A stretch of DNA of 64,000 nt from assembly GCA_031213475.1 (NCBI GenBank), contig JARUPZ010000015.1, positions 10,444,528-10,508,527 on the forward strand. Reading direction: 5' to 3'. Shown one piece after another: positions 11,001-26,000 of this stretch. The DNA comes from Nereocystis luetkeana. Lineage: Eukaryota > Sar > Phaeophyceae > Laminariales > Laminariaceae. The notes under the pieces were generated by a model. It did no database searches and was not told where the DNA came from. It saw only the letters and a program-made list of their open reading frames with translations. Position numbers and translations under genes: made by a program. Position 1 is the first letter of the stretch. Each line of letters starts with the position of its first letter.

Positions 11001-14000
11001 ACCAACAGCGTCCATAACCTCCCTCCGGTCCCCCCGGAATACACCTTTCCACTCACCATGGGCGTTTGCTGGCCCTCCACCCCCTCCCCCGCCTTCGCTC
11101 CGTTGCCCATCGCCGCCTTGGCCGTCGCAGCACTCCCCCTACCCTTCCCCTTCCCCTTCCCCTTCCCCTTCCCCTTCCCGGGGTGGCCATAGTCGAAATC
11201 GTCGGTTTCCACGGCGTCACCGTCTGGCCCTGCCCCCTCCAGAGAAAACGCCCCCGCCAAACCATCGCCGCCATTTCCGTAAACCTGAAAAACGAAACGG
11301 TACAAGAGCTGTGACCTGGCGGAATTTCACGACTAACAACTAAATCGGCAAATCGGTAGTAGGTGCCCAAGTAAGCCAACAAACTGACTTACTTATACTG
11401 CTATTAATACTCTTTGGGAACGAAACCGCACGCATCGAATTACAGACGCATCCCTCAAGTAAGTGCAAAGGTGCAAAGGTGCTAAGATGCAAAAACGCAC
11501 ACCTCCGTAAATATTCCCGCACGCAACTCGCCGAAATACCTAGCCAACTAATAATCTACGTATAACATAGTCGGCGACTTATAGCCGGCCAAGTTACAGC
11601 CCCAGCAAACGGAGTTTCTTGCCGTCTTGTTTTTCTACCAAAGAAATGACGAGAAAATACACCTGGGTGTATGAGGTGCAGTGCTAGTCACCTGGTATGT
11701 ATCTAGCCTTTGATACGACAGGCTACCAAGTAAGCCCCAAAAATATGCGAACTCAACACAGTCGCGACAGGGAAAAAGGAAACGAGAAGAAACACAAAAC
11801 GATAACGAAATATGTACCTACGTATATATGATTCCGAGTACATAGGCAGCAAAAAGTAGAACAAGCAGAAAAGGAAAGAGAGAACAAACGAACAAGAATA
11901 TGCAAAAACGAGATAAAAAACGAGATAAAGGTCAAACAAAAATCGAGAAAAATACAACCTAGCAAGTACTTAGTGACACATTTCATTGGCCAGAGAGGCA
12001 GTTTCACGACAATCAAACGACAGATAGATGAGATACTCACCGCCTTCCCCTTGCCCTTGCCGATACTCCGAGCAGCTGCAAAAAACGGGCAATCAGCAGC
12101 AGCAGCGACAACAGCAAATCACGACAGCATCAGCAGCAGGCGACCAACAACAGCACCATTATTGTTATCGTTATAATTTACGTTCCTGGTATGATATGTA
12201 CCTGCTACACTACACTAGTACGTACGAGTAGCTCTGCTTATCATTTCAGGACCAGTATTGCTATTATTGAGGGGAGGATCCCTGATACCTCCATTGTTGT
12301 TAGTGTTATTATACGAAGTACTATTAGTATTATTCCTGTGATTACTAGAAACAAAAAAATAACACATTTTCAATCTTCCTGGGCTATGGGTTCCTGCGTT
12401 CTCAAACCGCCAAGCTACTCGAATCGGCACTTTCAGGATACCACACTCGAGTCGGCACTTACTTTTAGGATGCCACCTTCTCTGGTCACTGTTTGTTCCG
12501 CATTAAAAATGGTTGGAAACAGCAAAATACGCATTGTTCCGTCTTCCTGGGCGATCGGTTCCTGCGTTCTGAAACCGTCAAAGGTGCTCAAAGCGGCACA
12601 TACTGGGCCGCACCTTCTCTGTTATATACCAGGTATACAACATTATTAAGTTATCTACGTAATAGAAATACCACAATGTACACAGTAGTAGTGGACTATT
12701 TTCTATTTTCGGCCTTCCTCGGCTATCGGTGGTTGCGTTCTGAACAATAATAGTCAAAGCTTTCCGAACCAGCGCGCATTGGGCCGACCCTTTTCTGGCA
12801 GGTGCCTCCTTGCCCTTGGCTTCCTCACCTGCTTCCATCACAGCCCTCCCATCGAACGCCTTGGGCTCTTCCTCCTTGGACATCATGGCTAAACGCCTGC
12901 CAGGATTAGGGGTGGTAGGCAATAACAAACACACGACCAAATTGTTCAATAATAATCATGATTCGAACATTATGGGAAAAAAGTTCTTGATCTTTCATCT
13001 TCTCCCGATCTCTCTTTTCTGCCTGTTGTACGTACTCGTATATGGGAGTATCACTCGCGGAGAGCTCGAAATCGGCCGTTCTCTCAGAAGGAGCTGTCCG
13101 AGCTCGCTCCCAGAGGTTTCTAGCACACCTACCCATTTTGCTATCAGGGATACAGGAACTATGTTTGACGACGGCACAGGGTTTTCCTGTTTCGCAATAT
13201 ATAGTTTCCACGATTCCAAGAGAGTGAGTTGTTTTTGTCCCCGGATCAACGTTGATCGCATCAATAGTTTCGAAACATGTAGTGGTATAGAGCGGTATAG
13301 TTGGTTGGTATCGTGGTATCGTGGTATAGTAGTCTACACGAATCCCTGCAGGGATGGGCAGGTGCGGTCGAAACCCGTGGAAGAGATGTCGTATCAGCAG
13401 TCGTTTTTCAAGAGAACCTCCGATGCTGAGCTCTCCCCGGAAAATATCAGGAATGGTAGTTACCGGTAACAGGAAACTATCGGTAACTCAAGTGGGAAGT
13501 GTCGTACTATTTCTAAAACCTGAGGTAACGTTTGGAGTCCCCTTTCCACCTGCAAGAAAAAAACAACGACCCTCCTCATGAACCCGAGGATAACCCTTTC
13601 GACTCTGATTTGTCATAGTCCGACATCTACAGTAGGGGGTGGCAGTGACTCCACGAATTATGTTGCCCAGGTTGATAGCCCGATGTTCGCGTTGAGTCCC
13701 GTTCATGGATCACTCGGGCGGGGAGGTTGAGGTTTGAAGGAGAATAGTAGGTGCAAGGTGGGGGCGGTAGCCACGGAAATAATGACGGCGGCAGGCAGAG
13801 AGAGGACCGGGTGGTCTTTGTTCACAGCAGTACTGTACTACAAGTACAACAAAATACGAAAAACAAAACCTTTGAAATCGTTTACCTGGTACCTGGTATA
13901 GTCTAGTATACGGTAGAGGCATAATTCTGTAATATTACTGTAATGTCCCTCGTGAATACCAGGTATATATATCGAGAGAGGTCTATCTACCAGTATGTTC

Positions 14001-17000
14001 CTTAGCTCTTGTCTATTAATGCAATGAGCTCTCCGTCAATGTGTTGCAGGTCGCCTCGTGAAACACACCGTGGGTAGCTTGTATCTGCAGTTTGGTAAGT
14101 TTTCAGTACCATGTATCGGGTCTCGGATCCTAGGTACTCCAGGCGTTACAGCATCAAAACCAACGAGCCGCATGCAGTAGGTGGCAAGTCGTGTGTAGGG
14201 CTGTAAATTGAACTACAACACGTTTCAAACCATCTGGTTGGTCTTGTTTTGGCGCATAATATGCGAATCGTCACGCCTTCATGTATTGCCCCGGGAATGA
14301 TACGAATCATCGCCGGTCCTGAGGTTATTGCCGGTAAGTAGTTAAAAAAGCTGAAAACGAGTAGTCACGGGTATATGTGTAATAGGTTCAGGTCAAGGCA
14401 ACAGCCATCCCTGAAAAAACTGGCTCGAGAGGAAAGGGATGGGTGTATCCAAAACGCCTGGTCGTTTTCGAGTACCGCTGAGGATCCGATTAGATACTCG
14501 TCAAATAAGAAGAGACCAATGTATTACGACTTATATAGATGAAACAATCATCCTCCGTGTGTGGCATATTTACGAGGATCACAGCTAGACGACACAACAC
14601 AATTGGAGACGGAAGTGTGTTAGACTGCCAGCAGGTCTATGAGGAAACAACCCTCTTAGAGCAGTGCATACAGCAATACATTAATCCGAAAAAGTAGCGA
14701 GGCATTTTGCTCACCTCTGGGTGATTTGGGCAACCAAAGCCTTGGGCGTGTGGCCTTTCTTGTCTTCGTTCTTCAGGTCCGCCGACCGTCGGTTCAGGGA
14801 CTTGTGGAACGTTTCGCGCTGAACGGAAGACCAGGACTTGTTGAACTCCACCCTAGTCTGCAGACAGCGTGAACGTCCCCGGAGGAAGGAGGAACAGGAC
14901 AAAAAGGGAAAATATGTTGGCAATGTTGTATACAAAACTTACAAAAACCTCAGCTGTGAGTACGTCTCAACCTTGGGAAGTTTTTCTTTTCAGTTATAAA
15001 TGCTACCACGTACATAACCATTCTTCGTCTTTGTTTTGGTTGTCTTAATAATTATCTAGGGGGCGGTAACGTTGTCTGCAGCCACGATAACGAGTTAATG
15101 AGCTCTGCTCCGGGGTTCCAGAACTTGTTCATTAGCTCTCGCGCCTGCAGAAACGGTTATCGCCCCCGACACAAAAGACAAGCAAACTAACAGGAAGAAT
15201 ACTGGTGTGGTAGTATCTATTTAAAACTGGACACGACAGCAGCAAAACACATTCTCCACTCAAAACTGAAAACGATGAAGGCAACTAAATACGGCCAACA
15301 TTTTTATTTTCGAAAGTGAAAGCGAGAAACGCAAAGAAGTACGACTCCCAGAGAAAGACAAGCCAACAAATAAAACAATGGGGTCGGCCATTTTTTTTTT
15401 ATGAAAGTGAGCTAAAGAACAAGCCCAAGAGAACAAGCGCCGATCCTTCCAATCAACACTCGGATGGAGTTTGTAATTTTTTTAATATTGGTTTGCATTA
15501 TTCCGCTTTCGGGTTTTTTAATGCGGACATACAGCTTGTCCAACGCAAACCAGTCTTTAAAAAAAAACGAGGAAACAGATGAAAAAACGCCCAGTGTTCC
15601 GTATCCATACACACCATGAAGAATATCAAAATCTGGAACCAATCTCGAGGGGGGTACGGCAGAAAAAAAAACGCTACGAACATCGTCCACATCCTGTACC
15701 ATTTTCGTGCAGGGGGGGGGGGTATGCTGGAACCAGATGAAAAATGAAATAAAATATGCTTTGTCACTAATTCGCTCCTACCTTAAGTAGGCTCTGCGGC
15801 GAGGTGCCGCGTTGAGTACCGGTGAATGATAGTACAGTAGAACAGTAGTAGTGGTCCCTCCGTAGTGGTATTAATAGCATGCGCCAGTCAACTATAACGG
15901 CACTATAGCGGCAACCGGCACTAAGAAAAGCGCACAGCCACGCCCTCCTTAGTCCCACCTATGCCAAGCCATTCCACAGTCACTATAGATAGCGGGAAGC
16001 CGGCACTATTCAACCGGCACTATGAAGGGACCACTACTGTAGCCCTGAGCGAGAGTCTCCAGCTGATCGCAGCAGAGAAGCCTCCTTGATCCCCCGAGTA
16101 CATAGCCGGTACGGATTCAAGCCACGACGGGGTGTTACAACATAACTCCACCTTCCCGACACTGGTTTGTTTTCGATTTTGACTTGTTTAGGGGTGTGGT
16201 ATCGCTGACTTCCTCTTTAAGTCGTGTTTTCCTGGAGCTCTCTTTGAACACACACCGACACAAGATACCAGTCTGGACGGCAATAAAGGGGTGTTTGGGC
16301 AATGGTTCGAAGACCGCAGCGAGCGACCCCTGCACTTTTGTCCAGAGCGATATATGCACACCAACGCAACTGAAACACCCACCTCTTCATTGCAACAAAA
16401 ACACCAAAACACCTCACTACAACAAAAACGCCCCATCGCTCACCGCCCTCCACTTCATGTCCTTCAGGCGCAGTCTGGAAAGTATAACCGGAATCGTGTC
16501 GCAAGGTTCCTCCTTCAAAAGCTGAAGCATTTCAGGGCCGTGTCTGTCGTAAATGCGGCTGATCGTACGAAGGTGAATCGGGCTAAGAATGCGCCGGTCC
16601 AGCTTGTAGTGGCTCCGAGACTGACGCCATCAACGTCAGAATGGGAGGAAAGGGGGAGCAGAAGGCGATATCAGGAAAAACCAAGATCAACTGTAACGAA
16701 AATCTCGATTCAAGCATAAATTTAACTCCACTTCTACAACGTCAAGTTAAAACACATAGACTAACGTACAAATAAAATCAACGTATCTTCCAACTTTCAA
16801 CTTGTACGTAAACTTCCACTTCTTCTTCAACGTAATTTTTCACTCCAGGGGTAAAGCAACAAGCACTACGGATACTACATAACATGGCCCCATTTAGCGG
16901 TCTAGATATTTCAGTAAATAGGCCCCTGGTGTGCAATAACCACCAACCCTGTATCTCACCCCCCCGCGTTGCCGCTGAGTGCCGCTGAGTGACTGGAATC

Positions 17001-20000
17001 GTCGTCCGTCGGTTCCCACAGTATATGGTGGTGTTTGTTATTTCTACTAATCGTCGTCCGTCGGTTCCCACAGTATATGGTGGTGTTTGTTATTTCTACT
17101 ATTAATAGAATAACTACGGCAATCAACACACATCTGGCGGATCAGAGGAGATCATATTAAAACAAATCAGATCAGATCATATCCCTATTTAATTATATAT
17201 GTGATTAACTTTAGCATGTTGATCTATTAATACAGTACAACTTTCGGGACAGATAGATAGATCTGTCTCGTGGAGGCATTCGTCTCACACTCACGTCCCC
17301 GTCGAGTTCCGAGATATCTTGAGCCATCAGATCGAGCAATCTGATGGTGCTTCCTCCGGTCTCGATGAGCATGTCCAGCTCGAAACGCTCGTCCTCGCAC
17401 TGCAGAGCAGGCACGACAGTAACGGCAGTTTTTTTAGGCGGGAATGTCACGGGAAATTACGGGAGACCAGTTTTTCTCCGTACGCAGGGCTGTGTTCGGC
17501 AATAACCGGGGACGAAAAACAACCATCCCCGGGGTTGGCGGTATCCGTGACATACCCAATCCAAACACGGTATGCCAGTAAAAACAAAATCCATTGTAGT
17601 ACCTTAATATCGTATTTCCGATAAGCTTCTATTAAATATGGAGGTTAAATGTTGATCCGATCAGAAAGCCCGAATTTCGCACAAATGCGGAATGGGACCA
17701 CAGAGTTGGGTCGAAATATCTGTAGAAGTGTGTCGCAAGTGGTTCATTTGTTATTTTCGCTCCCGAAACCTCGTCAGCAGAGTAGGTCACGAAACTCTGG
17801 AGACTTGAGGCCATCTTGTGAACCCACCCGGCAGTTGTGGACAGGCATTTTGAATACACCATATCATAGCCCCATGAACAAGACAGAGCCTAATGACACC
17901 ATTTATACAGTAAGAATAAAAACAAACATAAAGCCCACGTTTTGCTTGTGGGGGACGCTAAGAAGTTTGGACTGAGAAACTGTACTCAGCAGCGAACGCA
18001 GCACTACTGACGTATGGTCAAGGCTCTTCAAGGATGGGGTTAGGTTCTAGGGCTTGCTCAAAATAGGTACGGTACCATTGTTCATTGTTCATTGTTGGCG
18101 GACTCGCATTGCATTACTCGTACAGTATTTCAGCACTGCAGCAGTGAGAAGATTGGTAGATATAATACGTCCAACGAAATTCCCGATCTCATATTATACC
18201 TACGTAGCTAAGTTGCCCTTTAAAACTTCTAAAAGCGCAGGATACAGCTGTCTCTAGGAACTCGCGCAGCAGGATATTTTGTAACTGTCGTCAACTTGGG
18301 TGAGTTGTTGGAAGGGACACATAACCTAACAGAAACAGACTGTTTGGAGATAAAGCCAGAAAACGGTATACCTCGTGGGAGAGGTACGACGGACGCGGAC
18401 GTTTCAGGCAATTCGATTTGGTCCCTATTTTCGTTCATGCCGTGCAAATTGGAAACTCGTTTTCGCTCTCTACATACTAGCAGACCTTGAAGAGGAGTTC
18501 TTCGTGGCGGGTTTTATGGGCGTGCTTGAAGGCTACGTCGCCGCCTCCGGTCTCGGAACCCATCGGTATGCTCACCCACTTGTCGTTCAGCACGGACTGA
18601 TCCAGGTTTGTGCGCTGGTGACAAAAACAACGGGGAGATATTGGTGACATCAACGGTAGTGGCACAAGTAACGTCCACGGTAGTGATGACGAACGGTAAC
18701 GCCAACGGTAAAAACAACGGAAACGTCAACGGTAGTGACACCAATAACGTCAACGGTAATGACAACAACAACAACAACGGTGATGACAAAGACAAGGTCA
18801 ACGGTACTGTCCTCATATGTATGATCTGGCTCACATTTCCTGCGTTGGATATGTACTAGACAGGTCCTGCACAATTTATCATGACGGCAGGTTAGGATCT
18901 AAACGATCTAGACCATGTATTTTGTAGTAGGGCAGCGTTGGGATGGTGGTCTGTGATATCCGATTTGCGCAACTATCCAATATCAATCACTAAATACGAA
19001 GTATCAAACACCAGGTATACCTCACTAGAGCTCAATATGGGGATTCGTTTTGGTAGTAGTCGGTAACTGGTTCCCGCCTTCTCGCTCTTGGTGAAGTTCA
19101 GCTGACTCAGGGCAGTGTTTCTCTCCATCTGCTCCCGAGTAGGCACATAGAGGCGAAGAAGGGGAGAGACGGGGGGAGGGGGGGGGTACTCGATAGGAGA
19201 GATGTACTCGATCTCTTGCATGGCCGTAGTCGTATGGCCATAGAGGCAAACAAAGCCAGGTACGTACAAGGTATTAGAAATTAGAACTACATCCCGGGTA
19301 TATATTCCCTCGGATAATTTCCGGTTGTCCTCAACGCTGGATAGACGCATCCGGTCATTAGGCCATGTGCCCCAATTTTTCTATCGAATCACTTTCCAGG
19401 CTTAGTATCTTGGTTTCAGAATGCAATCCTCCCGAATGGAAGCGTAGCACGTTCGTTACTAAACTTCTGAAATTTCCTTTCAAACTTTGAAACTGCTGTA
19501 AAGGATCGAGAAATCTTGAACGTGGACCACAAGTGAGCGTAGAGGTAACGACGTATTTTCACCGTGATCGCCTCCTAGAAAAACAGATACCAGGTATGAT
19601 TTTCAACTTTGTATGATAGCAATTCAATACATTAGAGTTAGTTGGGATACCCCTTCCATATACGAAACTCTGTGGTCATACGACTATGGTCATGCATGAC
19701 ATTGAGTGCTCCCCCTCCCCTGCATGCCACTACGGCCATGCAAGAGATCGAGTGCATCTCCCATATCGAGCACACACACCCCCCACCCCCCTTTCTCGAA
19801 AGGGATGCGTGATCACTGACTGGTCAAATGCCAAACGACTAAGGCAAGCATAGAACGAATACGCCCCTCGCCCCCCGCCCTCCCTGGCGTAACATATTTT
19901 ATATGTACAACGAGTACGGGTATCTAAAATGAACGCTACCTACACCTCGTACTACAGCACACACCGATTTGTTCCCGTGGGGAACGACTGGAGTATTTAG

Positions 20001-23000
20001 GGTACCGGCAGCGACCATTGACACGTCTCATATTTTCGTTCAGAGCCAGGATTAAAAAATGTCCGGATGCCAGGGGGTGGAGGGCAAAATGCGTTCGACA
20101 CGATATCACCATAGTACCTGGTATGAAACTCGATATTCCGATATATCGATATATCCGAACATTCGACAAGATAGCCAACGCTAAACATCGTGCTAAACGT
20201 TACCTGCGTAGCGACCTCGATGGCGTCTCCGATCAGGGACTGGCGCAACATGGCGTGGAGGCCGTCGACCACGTGTATCCAGTTAGTTTGTTGGTTCCGC
20301 ACAAATGTAGTTTTAAAGCATGAGATAAAGAGGGTAACACATATTGCGTGGGGGGTCGAGGGAGAGAGGGAGGGAGGGATGGGATGGGATTGGATGGAAT
20401 GGGATGGGATGGGACCAGCGGAGGGGGGGGTGGGCGGAGCGAGGGAGGGAGGGAGGGGGTGACGGGGGTGACGGAGTGAGGGAGGGAGGAATTGAGGAAG
20501 GAAGGGAGAAAACTGTTAAACAACAGATAGGCAGCCGAAGGACAGCCAAATCACGCCCAAGATACGAGACAATACAGAAAGGCTGAACCAGGGAAAAAAA
20601 CGACGACATGACAGCAAAATATTCCCAATGCACACAAGACCCGTGACACAAAAAACTCAAGGCAAGAAATAGAGTGTTTACCTGGTGTATGTTTACAATG
20701 ATTCACCGCCACGGGTTCTTACATAAAACGAGATCTCCCAACGTCAAAAAACGCCTCGAGGGAGGGCGTGCGGGGGGAGGTGCTCACGGCCATGAAGGGG
20801 GAGGGGAGGGGGTGGTAAGAATTTATGCCCTGGGCAGGTGATGAGCTGCTGTAGCTCACGTATGGTGTACCTGGTATAGCTCACGCTTTCAAAATTTGTG
20901 CAGATGAGCTATATACCTCGAACCACTCCACACCGGGGGAAACGTGTGTGTAGCTCATGCAGCTCCTGACAGCTCACCTCGTAAAGGCATGCGCAGCTTA
21001 TACAGCTCACCCTTGGAACAATACGTGCATATGAGTCATCCTCTACGTACCGCTCAGGCTTTGAAAATAGGTGAAGATGGACTGCCGTCCTACACCCACG
21101 CCGCGCGGGTATGTACAGCTCATGTAGCTCATAACGCCGGTACAGCTCACGGGTGAGCTACCCTCGAAAAGAGATAGCTGATTTGTCCGACGTGTGGGAA
21201 ACCAGCACTGATACGCGGCACCAGTTCAGAATCTCCTAGTTTGGCCAAGGCTTGCGGCCTCTGGTGATGTCAACGTTGAGCACAGGCTCTCAAAGACTAT
21301 TGTAGTGGGTTCAAAGGCTACTGTAGAGGATTTAGAGTGACGTTCCTCGCTAGGAACACATGCCTAGGGGTAAAATTTTGAATCTACAGAAAAACCCCAG
21401 CCCGAAACAATTAACTTCCTAAAACTTGGCACATGCCGCATACTGCACTACCACCCACTGCCTCGTTCACGATTCGATCATACCACCCCGTCGATCAAAG
21501 CGACCCTTCTCTTTACGACCTCCTGTCATTTGTTTTCTTAATCATCACTTCTATTTTCCAGCTTAACTCGTGGGAGGTTTTACTCTCAGCAACTTCTGGA
21601 CAAGCCGTGGTCACAGGTATCGTCCCTTCTCCCCCCCGGTACGTGCCTTCATTTTGTCATCGCGCATAGAGTTCAACATTCCCACTTCTCGTCGATCTTC
21701 GTCGAATGTTGCGTTGCTAGTTCACGCTCTAGCGCTTTCCGCCAATTAATTTTTATGCAGTAAACCTTCCCTACGAGTATGCACTCCGTGAGACTCGAAC
21801 CCACGAAAGGGATCTCGATAGGCACACGGACCCTACCAAGCCACCGGGGACGCCGGCTTCAACACGATACCATACCAACACCTAAAACGCCTCGCAATAG
21901 GGTTTGGGGCAAGGGGGGCAAAAAAGTACCGTATACCATAGAACACCTTACACTAGGGGGGGGGGGGGGGGGGTACTCACTATCATGCATGGCCGTAGTC
22001 GTAAGACCATAGACCCTCGCATCCCTACAATGCCGGGACGGAGCATGTCGGGTTTTCACCGACCAGGCAGACATTGCTTGCACCAAGTGCGAAGCGCCGT
22101 GAGGTGTTGGGCGAGTCGCATGAAGGGTGAGCTGCATCCTACCAAGAACCCTTTTTGAGGCGGGTTTTCTTGTATATGGATGACAGCGCCAGTTAATTGA
22201 TTTATTTACTGGTGTGGCCACTCCCAGAAACAGCCATGGGTATACTATGTAGCTGCCTCGTGGGGGGCTTGCCATATACACACTACGTGATACGATCACC
22301 CCCCTTGTGCACAGTTAGGGTTCTACCCGCCCAAAAAAGACCTAACTCGACCGTCAACCGTGGTGACCGCTGAAAACTACAAACGGTACCCTGGATACTT
22401 AGCCCAAGCAGTGAGGGGCGCGTTTTACAGCGTCGTCGCCAACCGACGGCAACCCAACGTATATATACTATATACTATGTATATAACAGGGCGCCTAACG
22501 GGGGGGGACAAATGTATACCATGCAACCACCTCACAAAAGAGGGGGGAGGGCAATGTATACCACAAAAACGCTTCCCGGGAGGGGGGGGGGAGGGGGGCA
22601 CACATGCAAATGCCTTAAAAACGCCTACCCAGACGGGGGGGGGGGGGGGGGGTGTACTCGATACGAGATATGTACTCGATCTCATGCATGGCCGTAGTCG
22701 TATGACCATAGACCCAGAGGGGGGGGGGGGATATGAGCACTCCAACTCACATCTCCTTCGATTATCCTCTTGAATTCGGCGAACAGGTCAGGATGCTTTT
22801 TAGTCAGCAGGTCGGAGACCACGGTAAGCATCTCGTCTCGATCAAGCACGTCATTCTGCTGAAGCCGCAGCACCTGCGCTCCAGCCCAACAAAGAAAGTT
22901 AGGGTTGTGACTCGGCTGGACTTGCCGGCTAGCTATTATTGAATACTTATGAAATAGTTGGCTGTGGCCAGGTGAGAGCCAACTATCAATAACTGACCAC

Positions 23001-26000
23001 CGATTTTTTCGTGGTTCCGTGTAACACAAAAAAAATACCTTGGCAAACCGAGCCACAAAATCGGTAGACAAGTTCAAAGAGTAAAATGCAGAACAGAGCA
23101 AATTACCGAAACCAAGTACCTGGTGTAATACCTGGCCAACTAATAAAACTAGTGGGCGACTTATAGTCAGCCCAGTGATAGCCACAGCCACAGCCCTAAC
23201 GACGGGCCAGTTATTAATAAACGAATACACAAATATAAGACTCCTCAGCAAGCGAAATCGATTTTTTTCTCGAACCTCCTACTTGCATGCTGGGTTATAA
23301 TACTATACTACTGTATACTGTACTGTACTGTACTATACTATAGTATACCACACTAGTGATGCTAGTGATGGTGGCACTTATTTCAGTCGCGCGTGGGGTG
23401 TATAAAATAGTATTAATACTACCGTACTGTAGTAGGAGTGTGAATCGGGTGCGTAGTCGGTAGCAGTGTAGTAGTGTATTAATAGTAGTGTAGTGTAGTG
23501 CATACCATAACACTACTAAAGGGGCAGCATACTAATCAGAACCAAGTATGCTGTTGAAACATACAGTGATGTACTGTATCTAGTATGTACATGAATTCTA
23601 GGTCCAACGTTGGGTTCTGATTACTATAGCCCGTGGTATTTGCAATGTGCCTGTCAATCGGAGCCAAAGCTGAACCGTTTTCATCAAAATCGGAACATAA
23701 ATAATCCAATCAAATAAAGCAAAAGGGTTGTAGAATTTGTAGTGGTATTATTAGTATTTGTAGTACTAACAGTAGCAATAATAGTGTAATAGTTATTTTG
23801 ATGGTAGTAGTACTCGTAGTGTTAATACTGGTGTGCTGTGATATTATAGTGGCAGTAACAGCAGCAGTAGTTGTAGAAGTAGCAGTAGCGTTAATGTTAG
23901 TATACTCCTGCAGTAAGCTCTATTGCCGCCCGCCTTGATAAACGAGTCCCAGTGCTCCCGCCCGGGACTCATGAGGGCCTCCTTGATCGAAGACATCAGT
24001 TTTTTCTCCTTTGTCTGGCAAGTACCACACACGACCATTGTCAAACACACACAGGCAACAGACGCCAGCAGTACGCGCAAACCCGTCGGCAGCAGCAACG
24101 AGACGGCGGCAGGAACAGCAGCACCACCAGAAGCACCAGCACCACCAGCACCGGCAGCACCAGCAGAAGCAGCAGAAGCAGCAGAAGCAGCAGTAGCGAG
24201 GCGAAGGGGTTACGTCAATGCGCTGATATCCGACTATAACAAACTAGCAGCACCAACAGCAACAACCACGTAACAAAAACAAAAACAAAAACAAAAAAAC
24301 AAACGAATGCACACCACATCTAAACCCGAGAAACGTTACAGCGAAAACAACTTCAGTAGAGTGCGGGAGAACACCAAGCAATACCCGCCATGAAAAACAA
24401 GGGCCAGCCGTAGCAGTACGACTAACGAATCTAGAAGCCGAAACCCTCCAACGAAAGCTTCCAAACTAACCCTACCCCCTAACCCCCCAGCAATAGAGTA
24501 GATTTCACCTAGCAGGAGAGTGTTAAAAGTACAAGTAGGAACGGGAGGTGTTAGAAGAGGGGATGATGGAAATAGACGAATGTGACACGGATGAGTTCGG
24601 TACACTAGATAGCAGCGAAAAAACGATCGCAATACTAGCAGATAGGTGGTGGCCACATGCAGCGAAACAGAAAGGGGGTGAATACAGGAATCACAACTAT
24701 TCATATGCAATATATGGAATCAACGTAATGAGCGCCCACATATTGGAGATATCTCTAGCAAGGGTTGCAATGGTGCTCCGTTTCCCAAGGGATACGCAGT
24801 CAATGGTCAAATGACTGAGGCAAGCAACGAATGAGTACGCCCCCCCCCCCGCCCAAGTCCCCAGTTTACCTGTAGCAAAACACGCTCCGGATCGCCCTCT
24901 GCTGCCCCCTTCTTGTTGCGCCCTCGATCCCCACAAAAAATACGGACACCCCCGCTCTCCATCCCCCCTCCACCTCCCCCTCCGCCCCCCCCACCCCCTC
25001 CTCCACCCCCAACCCCTCCCCCACCGCCACCCCCACGACCCCCACCGCTTGCTCCGCCGCTAGCATCACCCCTGCCCCCCCCCCCCCCACCACCACCGCC
25101 TCCACCGTTTCTTCTGCCCATGAACTGACAATGCTGGCCCTGGTGGTGAAGTCCACCGCCTCCCGGGTTAGGGGAGAGAGGGGGGTGCTGCTGTTGCTGG
25201 GCCGCTTTTTCCGGGACCTTGGCCTTACGCATCTCGCTTTCCCTGGGGTGGCATGGTATGGTACGGTATGGTATGGTATGGTATGATATGGTATGGTATG
25301 GTACGGTATGGTATGGTATGGTATGGTATGGTATGGTATGGAATTGTGTGGTGTGGTTGGGTGTACAGTAGTATGGTACGGTATGGTATGGTATGGTATA
25401 CAAGGTTCCCCTTCGGACTTGGGTTGACGCAAGGCTCACGATTTTCAACAAACACTAACCGTATGAATAGGTCTAAGGTAGCAGAGTACATGGAGTTACT
25501 GTAGTTTGATAAACGCGTTTGGGATTACAGCAGCAGTCTACACACACAGCACTCACAAAAAACGTACAGCAAGCAACATAAACGAATCAATCATTGCACG
25601 ATTCAAAATGCTAGGCGGACATCGACTGGTGTGATCTCAACTGGTCGACATTGCGCTACAAATCATTGCGTGTTGAGCACAACAACCGTAGCAGATGAGC
25701 GTAACACACAAGAGAGAGCGGCAGAGCTGCAGTACAGCAGCAGCGGGACCGCCTCCATCGCCACGGCTGCTGCTGCTGCAGCTGCTACTGCTGCTGCGGG
25801 CTGTCTTTCTCTGCTGTTTTCCTGCATGCTTGAGAACCAAAAATCTAAGGTTAACTGATGTATCCCATCTGAGCATCATCAACTCACCATATGGCCGACT
25901 GCAGAGATATCCGGTAGCACCAACCTTTGTTAAAAAGCAACAGCTGTGACGTTATCATAAGGTGAACAAAAAATAAAAGGCCACCAGCTCTTGTTTTTTA

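Noticed and set aside
20240-20320. Upstream extension of the exon at 20204 (VVDGLHAMLRQ)
   Set aside because: No AG acceptor occurs upstream in the open frame, while a CAG precedes the 36-bp form.
24913-25128. Poly-Pro plus-strand frame
   Set aside because: It is the antisense of the poly-Gly SIN3 exon 7.
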